This document shows, one piece after another, positions 9,472-18,069 of a stretch of 64,000 bases of DNA (positions within the stretch are counted from its first letter, which is position 1; each line of letters starts with the position of its first letter). The notes under the pieces were generated by a model, which was not told the DNA's origin, ran no database searches, and saw nothing but the letters and a program-made list of their open reading frames with translations. The position numbers and the translations under genes were made by a program. The stretch lies in NCBI RefSeq assembly GCF_001305595.1, contig NZ_CP012404.1, positions 310,001-374,000 of the forward strand, given 5' to 3'. This DNA comes from Azospirillum thiophilum (GTDB lineage Bacteria > Pseudomonadota > Alphaproteobacteria > Azospirillales > Azospirillaceae).

Positions 9472-10179
9472 ATGCTTTCCATCGAGAACCTGCACGCGCA
9501 TTACGGCCTCAGCCATGTCCTGCAGGGGATATCCCTGCAGGCCGGGCCGGGCGAGGTGGTTGGTCTGTTCGGCCGCAACGGCGTCGGCAAGACCACCATC
9601 CTGAAATCCATCGCCGGCTGGGTGCCGGCCAGCTCCGGCACGATCCGCTTCGACGGTGCCGATCTGGCCGGACGGACGCCCGACGAGATCGCGCGTCTCG
9701 GGCTCGGGCTGGTGCCGGAGGATCGCCGCATCTTCCCCGGCCTCAGCGTCGAGGAGAATCTGCGGCTGGGGCTGCGCCAATGCCCCGGACGCGCCCGCCA
9801 GGAGAACGAGCGGGCCATCGGCAGCGCCTTCGCCCGCTTTCCGCGGCTGGCCGAGCGGCGGCGGCAGCTGGGGACCACCCTGTCCGGCGGCGAGCAGCAG
9901 ATGCTGGCGATGGCCCGCGTGATGGTCGGCACCGCCAGGCTGCTGCTGATCGACGAGCCGACGGAGGGGTTGGCGCCGATGATCGTCGACGAGATCTTCT
10001 CGATCATCACCGAGTTGAAGCGGGCCGGGCTGACCATCCTGCTGGTGGAGCAGAACATCCATCGCGCGCTGGAGGTCGCCGACCGCTTCTATGCGGTGGA
10101 GCGGGGACGCATCACGCTCCATGGCGAGGCGGCCTCCGCCGCCGACCGCGACCGGCTGCTGGAGACCGTCGCGGTCTGA
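9472..10179 (+). CDS. ABC importer ATPase (LivF type)
   Basis: Last gene of the importer and of the operon, 235 residues, normal LivF length. Walker A GRNGVGKTT, Q-loop segment VPEDRRIFPGLSVEENL (diagnostic for LivF), signature LSGGEQQMLAMARV, Walker B LLIDEPTEGLAP and His in LLVEQNIHRAL. It starts 7 bp after the LivG stop. The next gene is convergent, with only 55 bp between the stops and no strong terminator that I could see. Confidence 0.93.
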   Translation: MLSIENLHAHYGLSHVLQGISLQAGPGEVVGLFGRNGVGKTTILKSIAGWVPASSGTIRFDGADLAGRTPDEIARLGLGLVPEDRRIFPGLSVEENLRLGLRQCPGRARQENERAIGSAFARFPRLAERRRQLGTTLSGGEQQMLAMARVMVGTARLLLIDEPTEGLAPMIVDEIFSIITELKRAGLTILLVEQNIHRALEVADRFYAVERGRITLHGEAASAADRDRLLETVAV

Positions 10180-10234
10180 TCGGGCCGTCGCGAAACGACC
10201 GGGCAATCGGAACCGGGCGTTCAGAACCGGGTAA

Positions 10235-10885
10235 TCAGCCGACCAGCCCGGCCGCCAGATTGACGCCCAGTGCCAGCACCGCCGTGTTGAACAGGAAGGA
10301 CAGGGCGCCGTGCATCAGCACCAGCCGGCGCATGCCGGCGCCATTGGTGGTGACGTCGGAGACCTGGGCCGTCATGCCGACGGTGAAGCTGAAATACAGG
10401 AACTCCAGATAATCCGGGGCGTCGTTGCCGGGAAAGTCCAGGCAGCGGTTCCCCGTGGTTCCGCCGTCCAGCCAATAATCGTGGGCGTAATGCTGGGCGA
10501 AGAAGACATGCAGGAAGCACCAGGACAGCAGAACCGTCACTGCCGCCAGCACAGCGGCCAACCCTTCATGCGGGGAGCCCCTGGCCGACACCAGCTCCAC
10601 CACGATGGCGGCCAGCGCGGCAAGGGAGGCCAGCACCGCCCCGGCCAACACACCCCATTTGCCGGGGTCGAGCAGCCGTGCCCGGCGGCGCATCGACGCC
10701 ACCGACGCCCGGCTCATCAGGATGCCGGCCAGCAGGATATAGACGGCGATGCCCAGATCCCAGCCGATCAGCACAGCGCTCGACGGCCGCAGCCACGGGG
10801 CGGCGACGGCCCCGGCCAGCACGGCGACCGCCAGCGCCCTGGTCAGGGTGGGGCGGTTGCGGAGATGGGTCAGGCTGCGGTGCAT
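10235..10885 (-). CDS. DUF1345-like integral membrane protein
   Basis: A 216-residue membrane protein with about five hydrophobic segments. The middle-to-end part HVFFAQHYAHDYW and the segment LEFLYFSFTVGMTAQVSDV are hallmarks of the DUF1345 family of unknown function. The ATG at 10885 is favoured over upstream starts because AGAGG lies 5 bases before it and the upstream sequence is the tail of the neighbouring gene's frame. It follows the VTT/ATP-grasp gene by 50 bp on the same strand, so the two are probably cotranscribed. Function unknown. Confidence 0.8.
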   Translation of the reverse strand: MHRSLTHLRNRPTLTRALAVAVLAGAVAAPWLRPSSAVLIGWDLGIAVYILLAGILMSRASVASMRRRARLLDPGKWGVLAGAVLASLAALAAIVVELVSARGSPHEGLAAVLAAVTVLLSWCFLHVFFAQHYAHDYWLDGGTTGNRCLDFPGNDAPDYLEFLYFSFTVGMTAQVSDVTTNGAGMRRLVLMHGALSFLFNTAVLALGVNLAAGLVG

Positions 10886-10935
10886 CGTGCCTCTGGCCGA
10901 TCTTGGGTGCCTCCGGCCGATCTGGGACCGCCAGT

Positions 10936-12654
10936 TCAGTTGGAGGCGGGATAGAGCGGAAGCAAGCCCTGCTGCCGGCGCTGGTAGCGCACCAGCTCCC
11001 ACGCTGTCAGCGGCGTGGCGCCCGCCGCCCGGCAGGCGTCGGCGACCTCGAACATCAGGGATTGCTGGTGGAACAGGGTGGCGTAGGCGTCGCCCAGCCG
11101 GAACTCCGGATCCCACATGTGGATGGCCTCGGCCCCGGCGCCGTTCACCTCGATGATGCGGAAATCCTCGCCCACCGCCAGCCGCTCCACCGACGCGAAG
11201 CGCACGTCGAAGCGGCCGAAATGGAATCCCGGCATCGTATCGGCGATCTCGTCGAAGCGGGCGGTCAGCGTCGCCGTGACATGGCCGCAGGCATCCTTGT
11301 AGAGCCCGCCGACCCGGCTGCTGCCGACCAGCGACAGCCGCACCGTCTCGCCTGCCGTTGGCACCTCGTCCAGCCGGGCGGCGAGCGCCTCGCGATGCAG
11401 CCCGGCCTTCCAGGAGGCGCGCGGATCATCGGCGATCAGCTCGCGCAGGCTGGACCGGCCGTCGCCGACCACATGGGGGTAATAGCGGAAGGTCATGGAG
11501 AAGATGCGCCCGTGCCGTTCCCCCGGCTTGCGGACGTAGAAGATCCCGGCCTCCCCGGCATGGGGCACATGCTCCTGCAGGATCACCCGCGCCTCGGCCG
11601 GGAAGCCCTGGAGATAGGCATGGAGGTCGGCGGCATCCTGCACCAGCCGCACGCCGATGCCGCGCCAGCCGATATCGGGCTTGGCCACCAGCGGGAAGGA
11701 CAGGCCGGCACCCGAGGCCAGCAGCTCCAGCCCCGAAGCCGTCGGCGACGGCCGGTTGTCCAGCACCATGGACCGGGCGGCCCAGCGCCGTGCCGCCGGA
11801 CCGATCAGTTCCATGCAGGCGATCTTCGATTCCCCCAGCAGCCCGCCCGCCTCGATCGACGGGTTGGCGGCGGTCGGCAGGCTCAGGCTGCGGTAGCGGA
11901 TGCCAAGCGCGAACCACTGGACCACCAGCGGGATGTAGAACAGCAGCGGCGGGATGCGCTCGGCCCAGCCGATGGTGGGGGCGCCGGCGGGGACGACCGG
12001 CAAGCCGGGCAGGGTGATTGCGCGCCGGGTCGGGTTGCCGTGCAGCGCGGCGCGCAGGGCAGGGGGCAGCTGCGGCTCCGCCAATTCGCGGATGCGGGCG
12101 AACAGGGCCTTTACGATGGATCGGGCGCGCCGGGTACGCAGGGCGATCAGCAATGCCGCCCCGCCGATGCCGATGACCTGCACCTGCAGGGCCGCCGATT
12201 CCAGCGACGACGTCATCAGCGTCAGCAACAGCCCGACATGCACGCCCGCCGTCACCAGGGTGATGACGGTGAAGCGCAGGAACGGCACCCGCATGGCTCC
12301 GCAGGCGAAGTAGGTCGGGAACAAGACCCCGGGGATCAGCCGGCAAGTCACCAGCGTCGGCAGCAAGTTATGCTGCAAGGCATTACGGCAACGCTCAAGC
12401 ATCGGCCCTTCGGTCCGCCGCCGGATCCAGGTGATGCGCAGAGACGATAGCCCGAGGACATAAATGAACAAATCGCCGGCAACAATCCCACACAGCAGCG
12501 TGAAAGCGGTCACGCCGATACTGACCGTACCGACGCTGACCAGGCTGGCCCCCGCAGCAATTGCAACGTCTTCGTGCAGCAGTGTCAGCAAAGCAAGGCC
12601 CAGCAGGAGGGGAAATCCGGCGAGGGCGGTTATTGGTTGCAACGCAGCAAACAC
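10936..12654 (-). CDS. VTT/DedA-type membrane domain fused to ATP-grasp ligase-like domain
   Basis: A 572-residue protein with two unrelated parts. Residues about 1-180 are hydrophobic and resemble the VTT (DedA/SNARE-associated) membrane domain: a helical region holding GDLFIYVLGL, then CRLIPGVLFPTYFACGAMR. After a linker and another hydrophobic stretch (PLLFYIPLVVQWFALGI), residues about 290-550 look like an ATP-grasp enzyme: FPLVAKPDIGWRGIGVRLV for the nucleotide lid, then VILQEHVPHAGEAGIFY, and the metal-binding end FRIIEVNGAGAEA. The start is GTG at 12654; later starts are possible. ATP-grasp enzymes ligate a carboxylate to an amine or similar; the substrate here is unknown, though the fusion suggests work at the membrane. 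Confidence 0.78.
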   Translation of the reverse strand: MFAALQPITALAGFPLLLGLALLTLLHEDVAIAAGASLVSVGTVSIGVTAFTLLCGIVAGDLFIYVLGLSSLRITWIRRRTEGPMLERCRNALQHNLLPTLVTCRLIPGVLFPTYFACGAMRVPFLRFTVITLVTAGVHVGLLLTLMTSSLESAALQVQVIGIGGAALLIALRTRRARSIVKALFARIRELAEPQLPPALRAALHGNPTRRAITLPGLPVVPAGAPTIGWAERIPPLLFYIPLVVQWFALGIRYRSLSLPTAANPSIEAGGLLGESKIACMELIGPAARRWAARSMVLDNRPSPTASGLELLASGAGLSFPLVAKPDIGWRGIGVRLVQDAADLHAYLQGFPAEARVILQEHVPHAGEAGIFYVRKPGERHGRIFSMTFRYYPHVVGDGRSSLRELIADDPRASWKAGLHREALAARLDEVPTAGETVRLSLVGSSRVGGLYKDACGHVTATLTARFDEIADTMPGFHFGRFDVRFASVERLAVGEDFRIIEVNGAGAEAIHMWDPEFRLGDAYATLFHQQSLMFEVADACRAAGATPLTAWELVRYQRRQQGLLPLYPASN

Positions 12655-12941
12655 GGGTCGGATGTCCGTTGGATAGGTGGCGGCTACAGTGCCATCGGCA
12701 AAATTGCATAGGAATTGGTAAGCTTCACGTTAAAACTTTTGTAGAACCGTGCGTGACAGAGACAGTTTGTTCGTATCCATATCGAAACCATATGGGAATG
12801 ATCGAAAATATGTGTTTGCAGGTATGGTGCTGACACGGCACAGTGCGCTTCAATCAATCGACGGCCAATGGCTGTCAGGCGATGGCTGCCGCCCGATGAG
12901 TGGCGGCCGAACCGCCATATGACACGAGCAGGAGACGCACC

Positions 12942-14120
12942 GTGCAGAGCATTCAGTGGGACGACGCCTTCCTCCTTGAAGCCCAGCTGACCGAGGACGA
13001 GAAGCTGGTCCGCGACAGCGCCCGCGCCTACTGCCAGGACCGGCTGCAGCCCCGTGTCATCTCCGCCTTCCGCGAGGAGCGGTTCGACCGCGAGATCATG
13101 AGCGAGATGGGCGAGCTTGGCTTGCTCGGGTCAACCATCCCCGAGGAATATGGCTGTCCGGGCGTCAGCCACGTCGCCTACGGGCTGGTCGCCCGCGAGG
13201 TGGAACGGGTGGACAGCGGCTACCGTTCGGCGATGTCGGTGCAGTCCTCGCTGGTCATGCACCCGATCTTCTCCTACGGCAGCGAGGAGCAGAAGAAGAA
13301 GTGGCTGCCTCGGCTGGCCACCGGCGAGCTGGTCGGCTGCTTCGGCCTGACCGAGCCGGACCACGGCTCCGACCCCGGCGGCATGAAGACCCGCGCCACC
13401 AAGGTCGACGGCGGCTATCTGCTGACCGGTTCCAAGATGTGGATCACCAACTCACCCATCGCCGACCTCGCCGTCGTCTGGGCGAAGTCGGACGCCCATG
13501 ACAACAAGATCAAGGGCTTCGTGGTGGAGCGCGGGACCAAGGGCTTCTCGACGCCCAAGATCGAGGGCAAGCTGTCGCTGCGCTCGTCGGTCACCGGCGA
13601 GATCGTGCTGGACGGGGCCTTCGTGCCGGACGAGAACCTGCTGCCGAATGCCAGTGGGCTGGGCGGGCCGTTCGGCTGCCTGAACAAGGCGCGCTACGGC
13701 ATCGCCTGGGGCGTGATGGGGGCGGCGGAATTCTGCTGGCACGCCGCGCGCCAGTACACGCTGGACCGCAAGCAGTTCGGCCGTCCGCTGGCCGCGACCC
13801 AGCTTGTCCAGAAGAAGCTGGCCGATATGATGACCGAGATCGCGCTGGGCCTGCAGGGCTGCATCCGCGTCGGCCGCATGATGGACGACGGCAGCTGGTC
13901 GCCGGAGGCGGTGTCGCTGATCAAACGCAACAACTGCGGCAAGGCGCTCGACATTGCCCGCGTCGCCCGCGACATGCATGGCGGCAACGGCATCTCCGAC
14001 GAGTTCCAGGTCATCCGCCACATGGTGAACCTGGAGACGGTGAACACCTACGAAGGCACCCACGACGTCCATGCCCTGATCCTGGGCCGGGCGCAGACGG
14101 GGATCCAGGCGTTCTCGTGA
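12942..14120 (+). CDS. gcdH: Glutaryl-CoA dehydrogenase
   Basis: A 392-residue acyl-CoA dehydrogenase that oxidises and decarboxylates glutaryl-CoA to crotonyl-CoA, the exit of lysine, tryptophan and many aromatic degradations. Family features: [20 protein letters not shown] with the flavin/substrate loop, [31 protein letters not shown], and [17 protein letters not shown] holding the catalytic glutamate. [20 protein letters not shown] is GcdH-typical. The GTG start at 12942 has GGAG 8 bases upstream and gives the usual length. The 287-bp space upstream, between divergent genes, must hold its promoter; no box is clear. It may complete the pathway begun by the operon at the left end. Confidence 0.93.
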   Translation: MQSIQWDDAFLLEAQLTEDEKLVRDSARAYCQDRLQPRVISAFREERFDREIMSEMGELGLLGSTIPEEYGCPGVSHVAYGLVAREVERVDSGYRSAMSVQSSLVMHPIFSYGSEEQKKKWLPRLATGELVGCFGLTEPDHGSDPGGMKTRATKVDGGYLLTGSKMWITNSPIADLAVVWAKSDAHDNKIKGFVVERGTKGFSTPKIEGKLSLRSSVTGEIVLDGAFVPDENLLPNASGLGGPFGCLNKARYGIAWGVMGAAEFCWHAARQYTLDRKQFGRPLAATQLVQKKLADMMTEIALGLQGCIRVGRMMDDGSWSPEAVSLIKRNNCGKALDIARVARDMHGGNGISDEFQVIRHMVNLETVNTYEGTHDVHALILGRAQTGIQAFS

Positions 14121-14250
14121 GCGAAAGGCTGCGGCCTTCGTACAATTCTGAGTTGATGGACTCACCCTCCCTCCGCTTTCTGTGGACCTTCGATCCGCCT
14201 GCCTCGGCAGTCCGAGGGAGGGGGACGCGAAAACGAAGGGAGGGCAAGGG

Positions 14251-14290
14251 AGGGTCCGGAAATCGGTGTGGTTGCGGATTTCCGGACCCT
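14251..14290. terminator. Perfect 14-bp inverted repeat, terminator-like
   Basis: The arms AGGGTCCGGAAATC (14251-14264) and GATTTCCGGACCCT (14277-14290) are exact complements around a 12-base loop. It lies about 130 bp past the gcdH stop, so it may end that transcript. There is no T-run on either side, so an alternative is a mobile palindromic repeat of the REP type. It also marks the point where core genes give way to gene wreckage. Confidence 0.5.
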
Positions 14291-14311
14291 GATCCCTGCT
14301 GATACAGCGGC

Positions 14312-14723
14312 GTGAAGCTGACCGCGAAGCGCCGCAAACTGTCGCAATCGATGCTGGCCGAGCGTGGTGGAGTATGAGCCGGACAGCGAATTGCGCGATA
14401 CCGAACAGGTGCCGGTGCTGGAACCGGGCGGTGTCGCGGCGTTCATCGAACGCGAGGTCCTGCCCCACGCCCCGGACGCCTGGGTCGACGCGACGAAGAC
14501 GCAGGTCGGTTTTGAGGTCAATATGACCGGCCTCTTCTACAAACCGCAGGCACTGCGCCCGCTGGAGGTGATCCGAGCCAAGATTCTTGCGTTGGAGACG
14601 GAAACGGAAGGGTTGGTGGCGGAGATTATCGGGGGACGGTCGGCGATCAAGGATTCCGGCGTGCCGTGACTGGGAGACGTACCGGAGCTTTGGGAGGTAA
14701 AACGGCTGGGATTTTTTCTAAGA
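14312..14723 (+). pseudogene. Remnant of type I restriction-modification: HsdM C-terminus running into HsdS N-terminus
   Basis: Decayed fragment. The segment from 14312 (VKLTAKRRKLSQSMLAER) matches the late part of HsdM methylase subunits. A small deletion or frameshift then joins to VEYEPDSELRDTEQVPVLE, PHAPDAWVDATKTQVGFEV and LEVIRAKILALETETEGL, all typical of the HsdM C-terminus. In the same frame there follows KDSGVP, a TGA at 14667, and LGDVPELWEVKRLG, the standard opening of an HsdS specificity subunit (KDSGV-WLG-VP-WEVKRL), so the TGA replaces the expected Trp. No intact hsdR, hsdM or hsdS is in the window. Identification is from memory of family motifs. Confidence 0.7.
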
Positions 14724-14726
14724 TTG

Positions 14727-14885
14727 GCAATGGCTAGACACCGTCTCGCGGGCCAGAAGGAGCGCATGGGGCCGTTCATCCGCACCATCGGCCTTGGTCG
14801 TGCGACGGTAAAGATCGGCCTCGCCAACCTCGCCAACAACTTCCGACGCCTGATCTGGCTTGAGGGGCGAACTACGCCCATATAG
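14727..14885 (+). pseudogene. Transposase C-terminal remnant (IS5-superfamily type)
   Basis: Directly after the HsdS-like fragment, in the same frame, comes MARHRLAGQKERMGPF, then IRTIGLGRATVKIGLANLA and NNFRRLIWLEGR before a TAG stop. This is the usual C-terminal tail of IS5-superfamily (IS1182/IS1106-like) transposases. Only about 50 residues remain, with no start or catalytic residues, so it is a dead fragment. The junction inside a reading frame suggests deletion between two elements. Confidence 0.62.
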
Positions 14886-15441
14886 TGCCGAAAGCGCCGC
14901 ATATTTCCGCATTTTCCGCCAAAATCGACCGCAAAAACCCAAAGGAACGCCGTCTTCTCACCGGTGCGAGCCTTTCATTGGGCTCAACCGGCGTTCAAGG
15001 ACGGTTTATCGAGATGTTCATCTAGACTGTTTCCGCAGTCGGAGGCTACAGGCCTTGATGAACTTTGCTGATCGACATGAATCCAAAATCAATCTACTGG
15101 GGTCAATCGCGTCCCGATGCGGGGATGGCAACCAAAATCAATCAAGGACCGTCCACCGCATCACCTTAGCCAATGCCGTGTCGTTAAGTCGGTTACGTCC
15201 GGACCAATCCCCTTTGTCCGGTATGTTGCCGCGCATGTGCATTCTAAATGTTGTAATAGCGCACCACATGGACGCGGTATAGGATATATATCTGCAAAAA
15301 AACCATCAGAAAATGATTTCTGTAAATCATAAAACAATTATGAGTAATTTTCAATGCTTGATGCTTCAAGCTAAGAGAGTATGATTCAATGGAAACAATC
15401 CAATATTGCATTGCGAAATTCGAGGGAGCTAGGCGGACGCG
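14886..15441. other. Gene-free, AT-richer spacer at the island's left side
   Basis: About 550 bp in which I see no credible gene, RNA gene or attachment repeat. Base composition falls clearly toward AT, especially 15280-15400, in contrast to the GC-rich flanks. An open frame at 14860-15282 has no family features and unusual composition and was not accepted. The last 100 bases presumably hold the promoter of the pentapeptide-repeat gene. Confidence 0.6.
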
Positions 15442-15842
15442 ATGGCGGAAGAGCAGGAAGGACCAGTGGCTTGGCGTGAGTGGAAGAGGCGCAGAGGGTA
15501 TTGGGCGTGGTTCGCCAGTCCGGAATGGGTCGTGTGCCATATTGTGTACCGGCTCAAAGGACTGGCCCTGTTCCAGATGCTGGAACTGATCGGAAAAGCA
15601 TCGGTGGTTGTGGGGGTGGTGGTTTGGGTGGTCGAAGCAGATAATCGGCGACAGCAAAAGCACTATCAGGCCTGGAGCGTGATCAATACGGCGCGCGGCG
15701 GAACGGGCGATGGTGGCCGGATCATTGCACTTCAGAACTTGAACCAAGATGGGGTGTCGCTGAAGGCCCTGTCGGTTCGGGGGGCGATGTTGCGAGGCAT
15801 TCAATTGCCGGGAGCCGACCTGACTGACGCAGACTTGCAGAA

Positions 15843-15850
15843 TACCGATC
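15843..15850. repeat. 8-bp target-site duplication, left copy
   Basis: TACCGATC immediately precedes the left inverted repeat of the IS256-family element and is repeated exactly at 17284-17291 after the right end. Eight to nine bases is the usual duplication length for IS256. The identical copies point to a fairly recent insertion. Confidence 0.88.
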
Positions 15851-17283
15851 GATCATGCCCCGAGGAGTGGTGTAGGATCTGGGTCGCTCATCAGGTTCTC
15901 CGGCCGGTCTGGCCGGATGGTCAGGCGGCCACAGCGGGCAGGCTGACGATGGGATCATCGCCGAGCGGGGCGATGGTTTCCAGCGTCATGTAGCGTGCCC
16001 GCTGAACGGCCCATTCATCGTTTTGCTCCAAGAGGATGGCGCCGATGAGCCTCGTAATCGCTTCCTCGTTGGGAAATATGCCGACAACCTCGGTGCGCCG
16101 CTTGATCTCGCCGTTGAGACGTTCAATCGGGTTTGTCGAGTGGAGCTTGGCCCGATGCTCCCTGGGAAAGGTCATGTAGGCCAGGACGTCTTCTTCCGCC
16201 TCGTCCATCAGGGTGGCCAGCTTCGGCAGCTTGGCCCGGACCTGATCGGCCACTTGCCGCCACTGCGTGCGAGCAGATGCCGCATCGTCCTGGGCGAAGG
16301 CCGTGGCGATGAAGGCCGCCACGACACGGCGTCCGCTCTTGCCGGCGTGGGTGAGCGCTGTCCTGGAGAAATGGACCCGGCACCTTTGCCACGTCGCCTG
16401 GAAGACCCGGGTGACGGCGGCCTTGATGCCGCCATGGGCGTCGGAGATCACCAGCTTGACGCCGCTCAGACCACGGCGCTTGAGCTTGCGTAGGAACTCG
16501 ATCCAGAAGGTTTCCGCCTCGGACGGGCCGATGTCCATGCCCAGCACCTCGCGCCGGCCGTCGGTGTTGACCGCCACCGCGATGGTCACGGCGACCGAAA
16601 CGATGCGTCCGTTCTGGCGCACCTTCACGTAGGTGGCATCCAGCCACAGGTAGGGCCAGTCGCCCTCGATGGGACGGCCGAGAAAGGTCTTAACCCGCTC
16701 GTCGATCTCGGCGCACAACCGACTGACCTGGCTCTTGGAGATGCCAGACATTCCCATGGCCTGGACCAGATCGTCCACCGAGCGCGTCGAGATGCCCTGG
16801 ATGTAGGCCTCCTGGATCACCGCCGTCAGCGCCTTCTCAGCCATCCGCCGCGGCTCCAGAAAGCCGGGGAAGTAGGAGCCCTTGCGCAGTTTGGGAATGC
16901 GCAGCTCGACGGTGCCGGCTCGAGTTTCCCAGTCGCGATCGCGATAGCCGTTGCGCTGAACCAGTCGCTCGGCCGACCGTTCGCCATGACCGGCGCCGGT
17001 CAGGCCCTGCACCTCCAACTCCATCAGCCGCTCGGCAGCAAAGCCGATCATCTCGCGCAGAACATCGGCATCCGCGCCCTTCTCAAGCATCGCGCGAAGC
17101 GCCATCATCTCGTCGGTCATCGTGGTCACCCTTCGGTCGGGTTGAGGTGTGGTGACCAGACTCTATCGAAGAACCGCGATGACCGCCCCGCTATGGATAA
17201 CCGGCCCGCCTACGCCAGCCATCGGAGGGCGCTACGGCGGGCCGGTTCCCCACAGCTCCTACACCACCCCGTGGGGCACGACC
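15851..17283 (-). mobile_element. IS256-family insertion sequence (1433 bp)
   Basis: A complete element with imperfect terminal inverted repeats of about 31 bp: the left end begins GATCATGCCCCGAGGAGTGG and the complement of the right end begins GGTCGTGCCCCACGGGGTGG; they agree at about 24 of 31 positions. It carries one intact transposase gene on the minus strand and is bounded by the 8-bp direct repeat TACCGATC. It sits inside a pentapeptide-repeat gene. Because both ends, the transposase and the target duplication are intact, it could still be mobile. Confidence 0.92.
15921..17129 (-). CDS. IS256-family transposase
   Basis: A 402-residue DDE transposase of the MULE superfamily branch. The three catalytic acids are visible in context: first D in [11 protein letters not shown], second D in [14 protein letters not shown], and E in [16 protein letters not shown]. 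The motif [12 protein letters not shown] lies between the second and third, as in other family members (C-x2-H). Length is the family norm, with no stop or frameshift, so it is probably active. Transcribed opposite to the interrupted host gene. Confidence 0.95.
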   Translation of the reverse strand: MTTMTDEMMALRAMLEKGADADVLREMIGFAAERLMELEVQGLTGAGHGERSAERLVQRNGYRDRDWETRAGTVELRIPKLRKGSYFPGFLEPRRMAEKALTAVIQEAYIQGISTRSVDDLVQAMGMSGISKSQVSRLCAEIDERVKTFLGRPIEGDWPYLWLDATYVKVRQNGRIVSVAVTIAVAVNTDGRREVLGMDIGPSEAETFWIEFLRKLKRRGLSGVKLVISDAHGGIKAAVTRVFQATWQRCRVHFSRTALTHAGKSGRRVVAAFIATAFAQDDAASARTQWRQVADQVRAKLPKLATLMDEAEEDVLAYMTFPREHRAKLHSTNPIERLNGEIKRRTEVVGIFPNEEAITRLIGAILLEQNDEWAVQRARYMTLETIAPLGDDPIVSLPAVAA

Positions 17284-17291
17284 TACCGATC
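17284..17291. repeat. 8-bp target-site duplication, right copy
   Basis: Second copy of TACCGATC, abutting the right end of the IS256-family element. The base after it continues the pentapeptide reading frame in phase with the left half. Confidence 0.88.
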
Positions 17292-17767
17292 TGAGCGAAG
17301 CCGTCTTAATCGAAGCCCAGTTGCCCGGAGCCAAGCTTCGCGGTGCCAATTTGATAGATGCAAGGATGGACGGTGCCATCCTTTGGGGAAGCGACCTGAA
17401 CCACGCCACCTTGTTCAAGGCCAACTTGACGGGTGCCAAACTCAGCGGTGCCATTCTTATGAATGCCAACCTGCGCGAGGCCAAACTGAGCGGTGCCGAA
17501 CTGAACGAAACCGAACTGGGCTGTGCCGATTTGAGCGATGCGGACCTTAACAAGGTCCAGATGAGCGGTGCCAAACTGAACGGAGCCGAATTGAGAAGAG
17601 CCAAACTGATCGGTGCACGACTGCTCGAGGCCGAGTTGAGCGATGCTATACTGAGAAGTGCTGACCTGCGTGGGGCCGAGTTGAGCGGTGCCAAATTGAA
17701 AAACGCCGACCTGAGCAATGCCGGCCTGAGCGGTGCCAGGATGAACGATACCGACCTGCGCGACGCC

Positions 17768-17842
17768 GACCTGAGAAACGCGGATCTGAGAAACGCGGAT
17801 TTGAGAAACGCAGATCTGAGAAACGCGGATCTGAGCGGAGCC
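17768..17842 (+). repeat. Five tandem 15-bp units in the pentapeptide-repeat region
   Basis: Near-identical 15-base units of the form GATCTGAGAAACGCG run head to tail, encoding repeated D-L-R-N-A. Identity at the DNA level is higher than in the rest of the repeat domain, showing recent tandem duplication or gene conversion of single coils. Confidence 0.8.
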
Positions 17843-18069
17843 AGTCTGCGTGAGGCCGATCTGCGCGAGGCGGATTTTCACGGGGCCAAGCTACGAGGGG
17901 TGACGCTTCCGAATGGCCAGATCTGGACAAGCGATGCTCCGCCGCCGACCGAAGCGATGGCAACTCTCGGTTCTCTATAGCGTCTGGCGAAAACGCTCGA
18001 ACTTCGAACTGCCATTCGCGTTGCGGCTTTGGCGGCGAAGCGACCGCCCGATGCCTTCCGGCATCCTCA

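Larger units (their letters stand above)
15442..17980 (+). pseudogene. Pentapeptide-repeat membrane protein gene, disrupted by IS256-family insertion
   Basis: The two halves lie at 15442-15850 and 17284-17980. Removing the insertion and one 8-bp target copy restores one open frame of 365 codons: the first half ends NLNQDG...LTDADLQNTD and the second resumes LSEAVLIEAQLPGAKLRGAN in the same phase. The N-terminus (MAEEQEGPVAWREWKRRRG) is followed by a hydrophobic segment at about residues 45-66, probably one membrane helix. Most of the rest is A(D/N)LXX-type pentapeptide repeats forming a right-handed quadrilateral beta-helix. The function of such proteins is rarely predictable. The gene is convergent with the caspase-like gene at 18070. 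It is probably non-functional now, although the second half could be translated from internal TTG/ATG codons. Confidence 0.88.

Noticed and set aside
10180-10234. Terminator between livF and the convergent membrane-protein gene
   Set aside because: Only a short four-base-pair stem is visible; too weak to claim.
12655-12941. Riboswitch or named promoter before gcdH
   Set aside because: AT-richer sequence with a CCATATGG palindrome is present but no known riboswitch fold or clear promoter boxes can be defended.
14860-15282. 140-codon open frame in the left spacer
   Set aside because: No family features, no ribosome site, odd composition, and it overlaps a transposase remnant.
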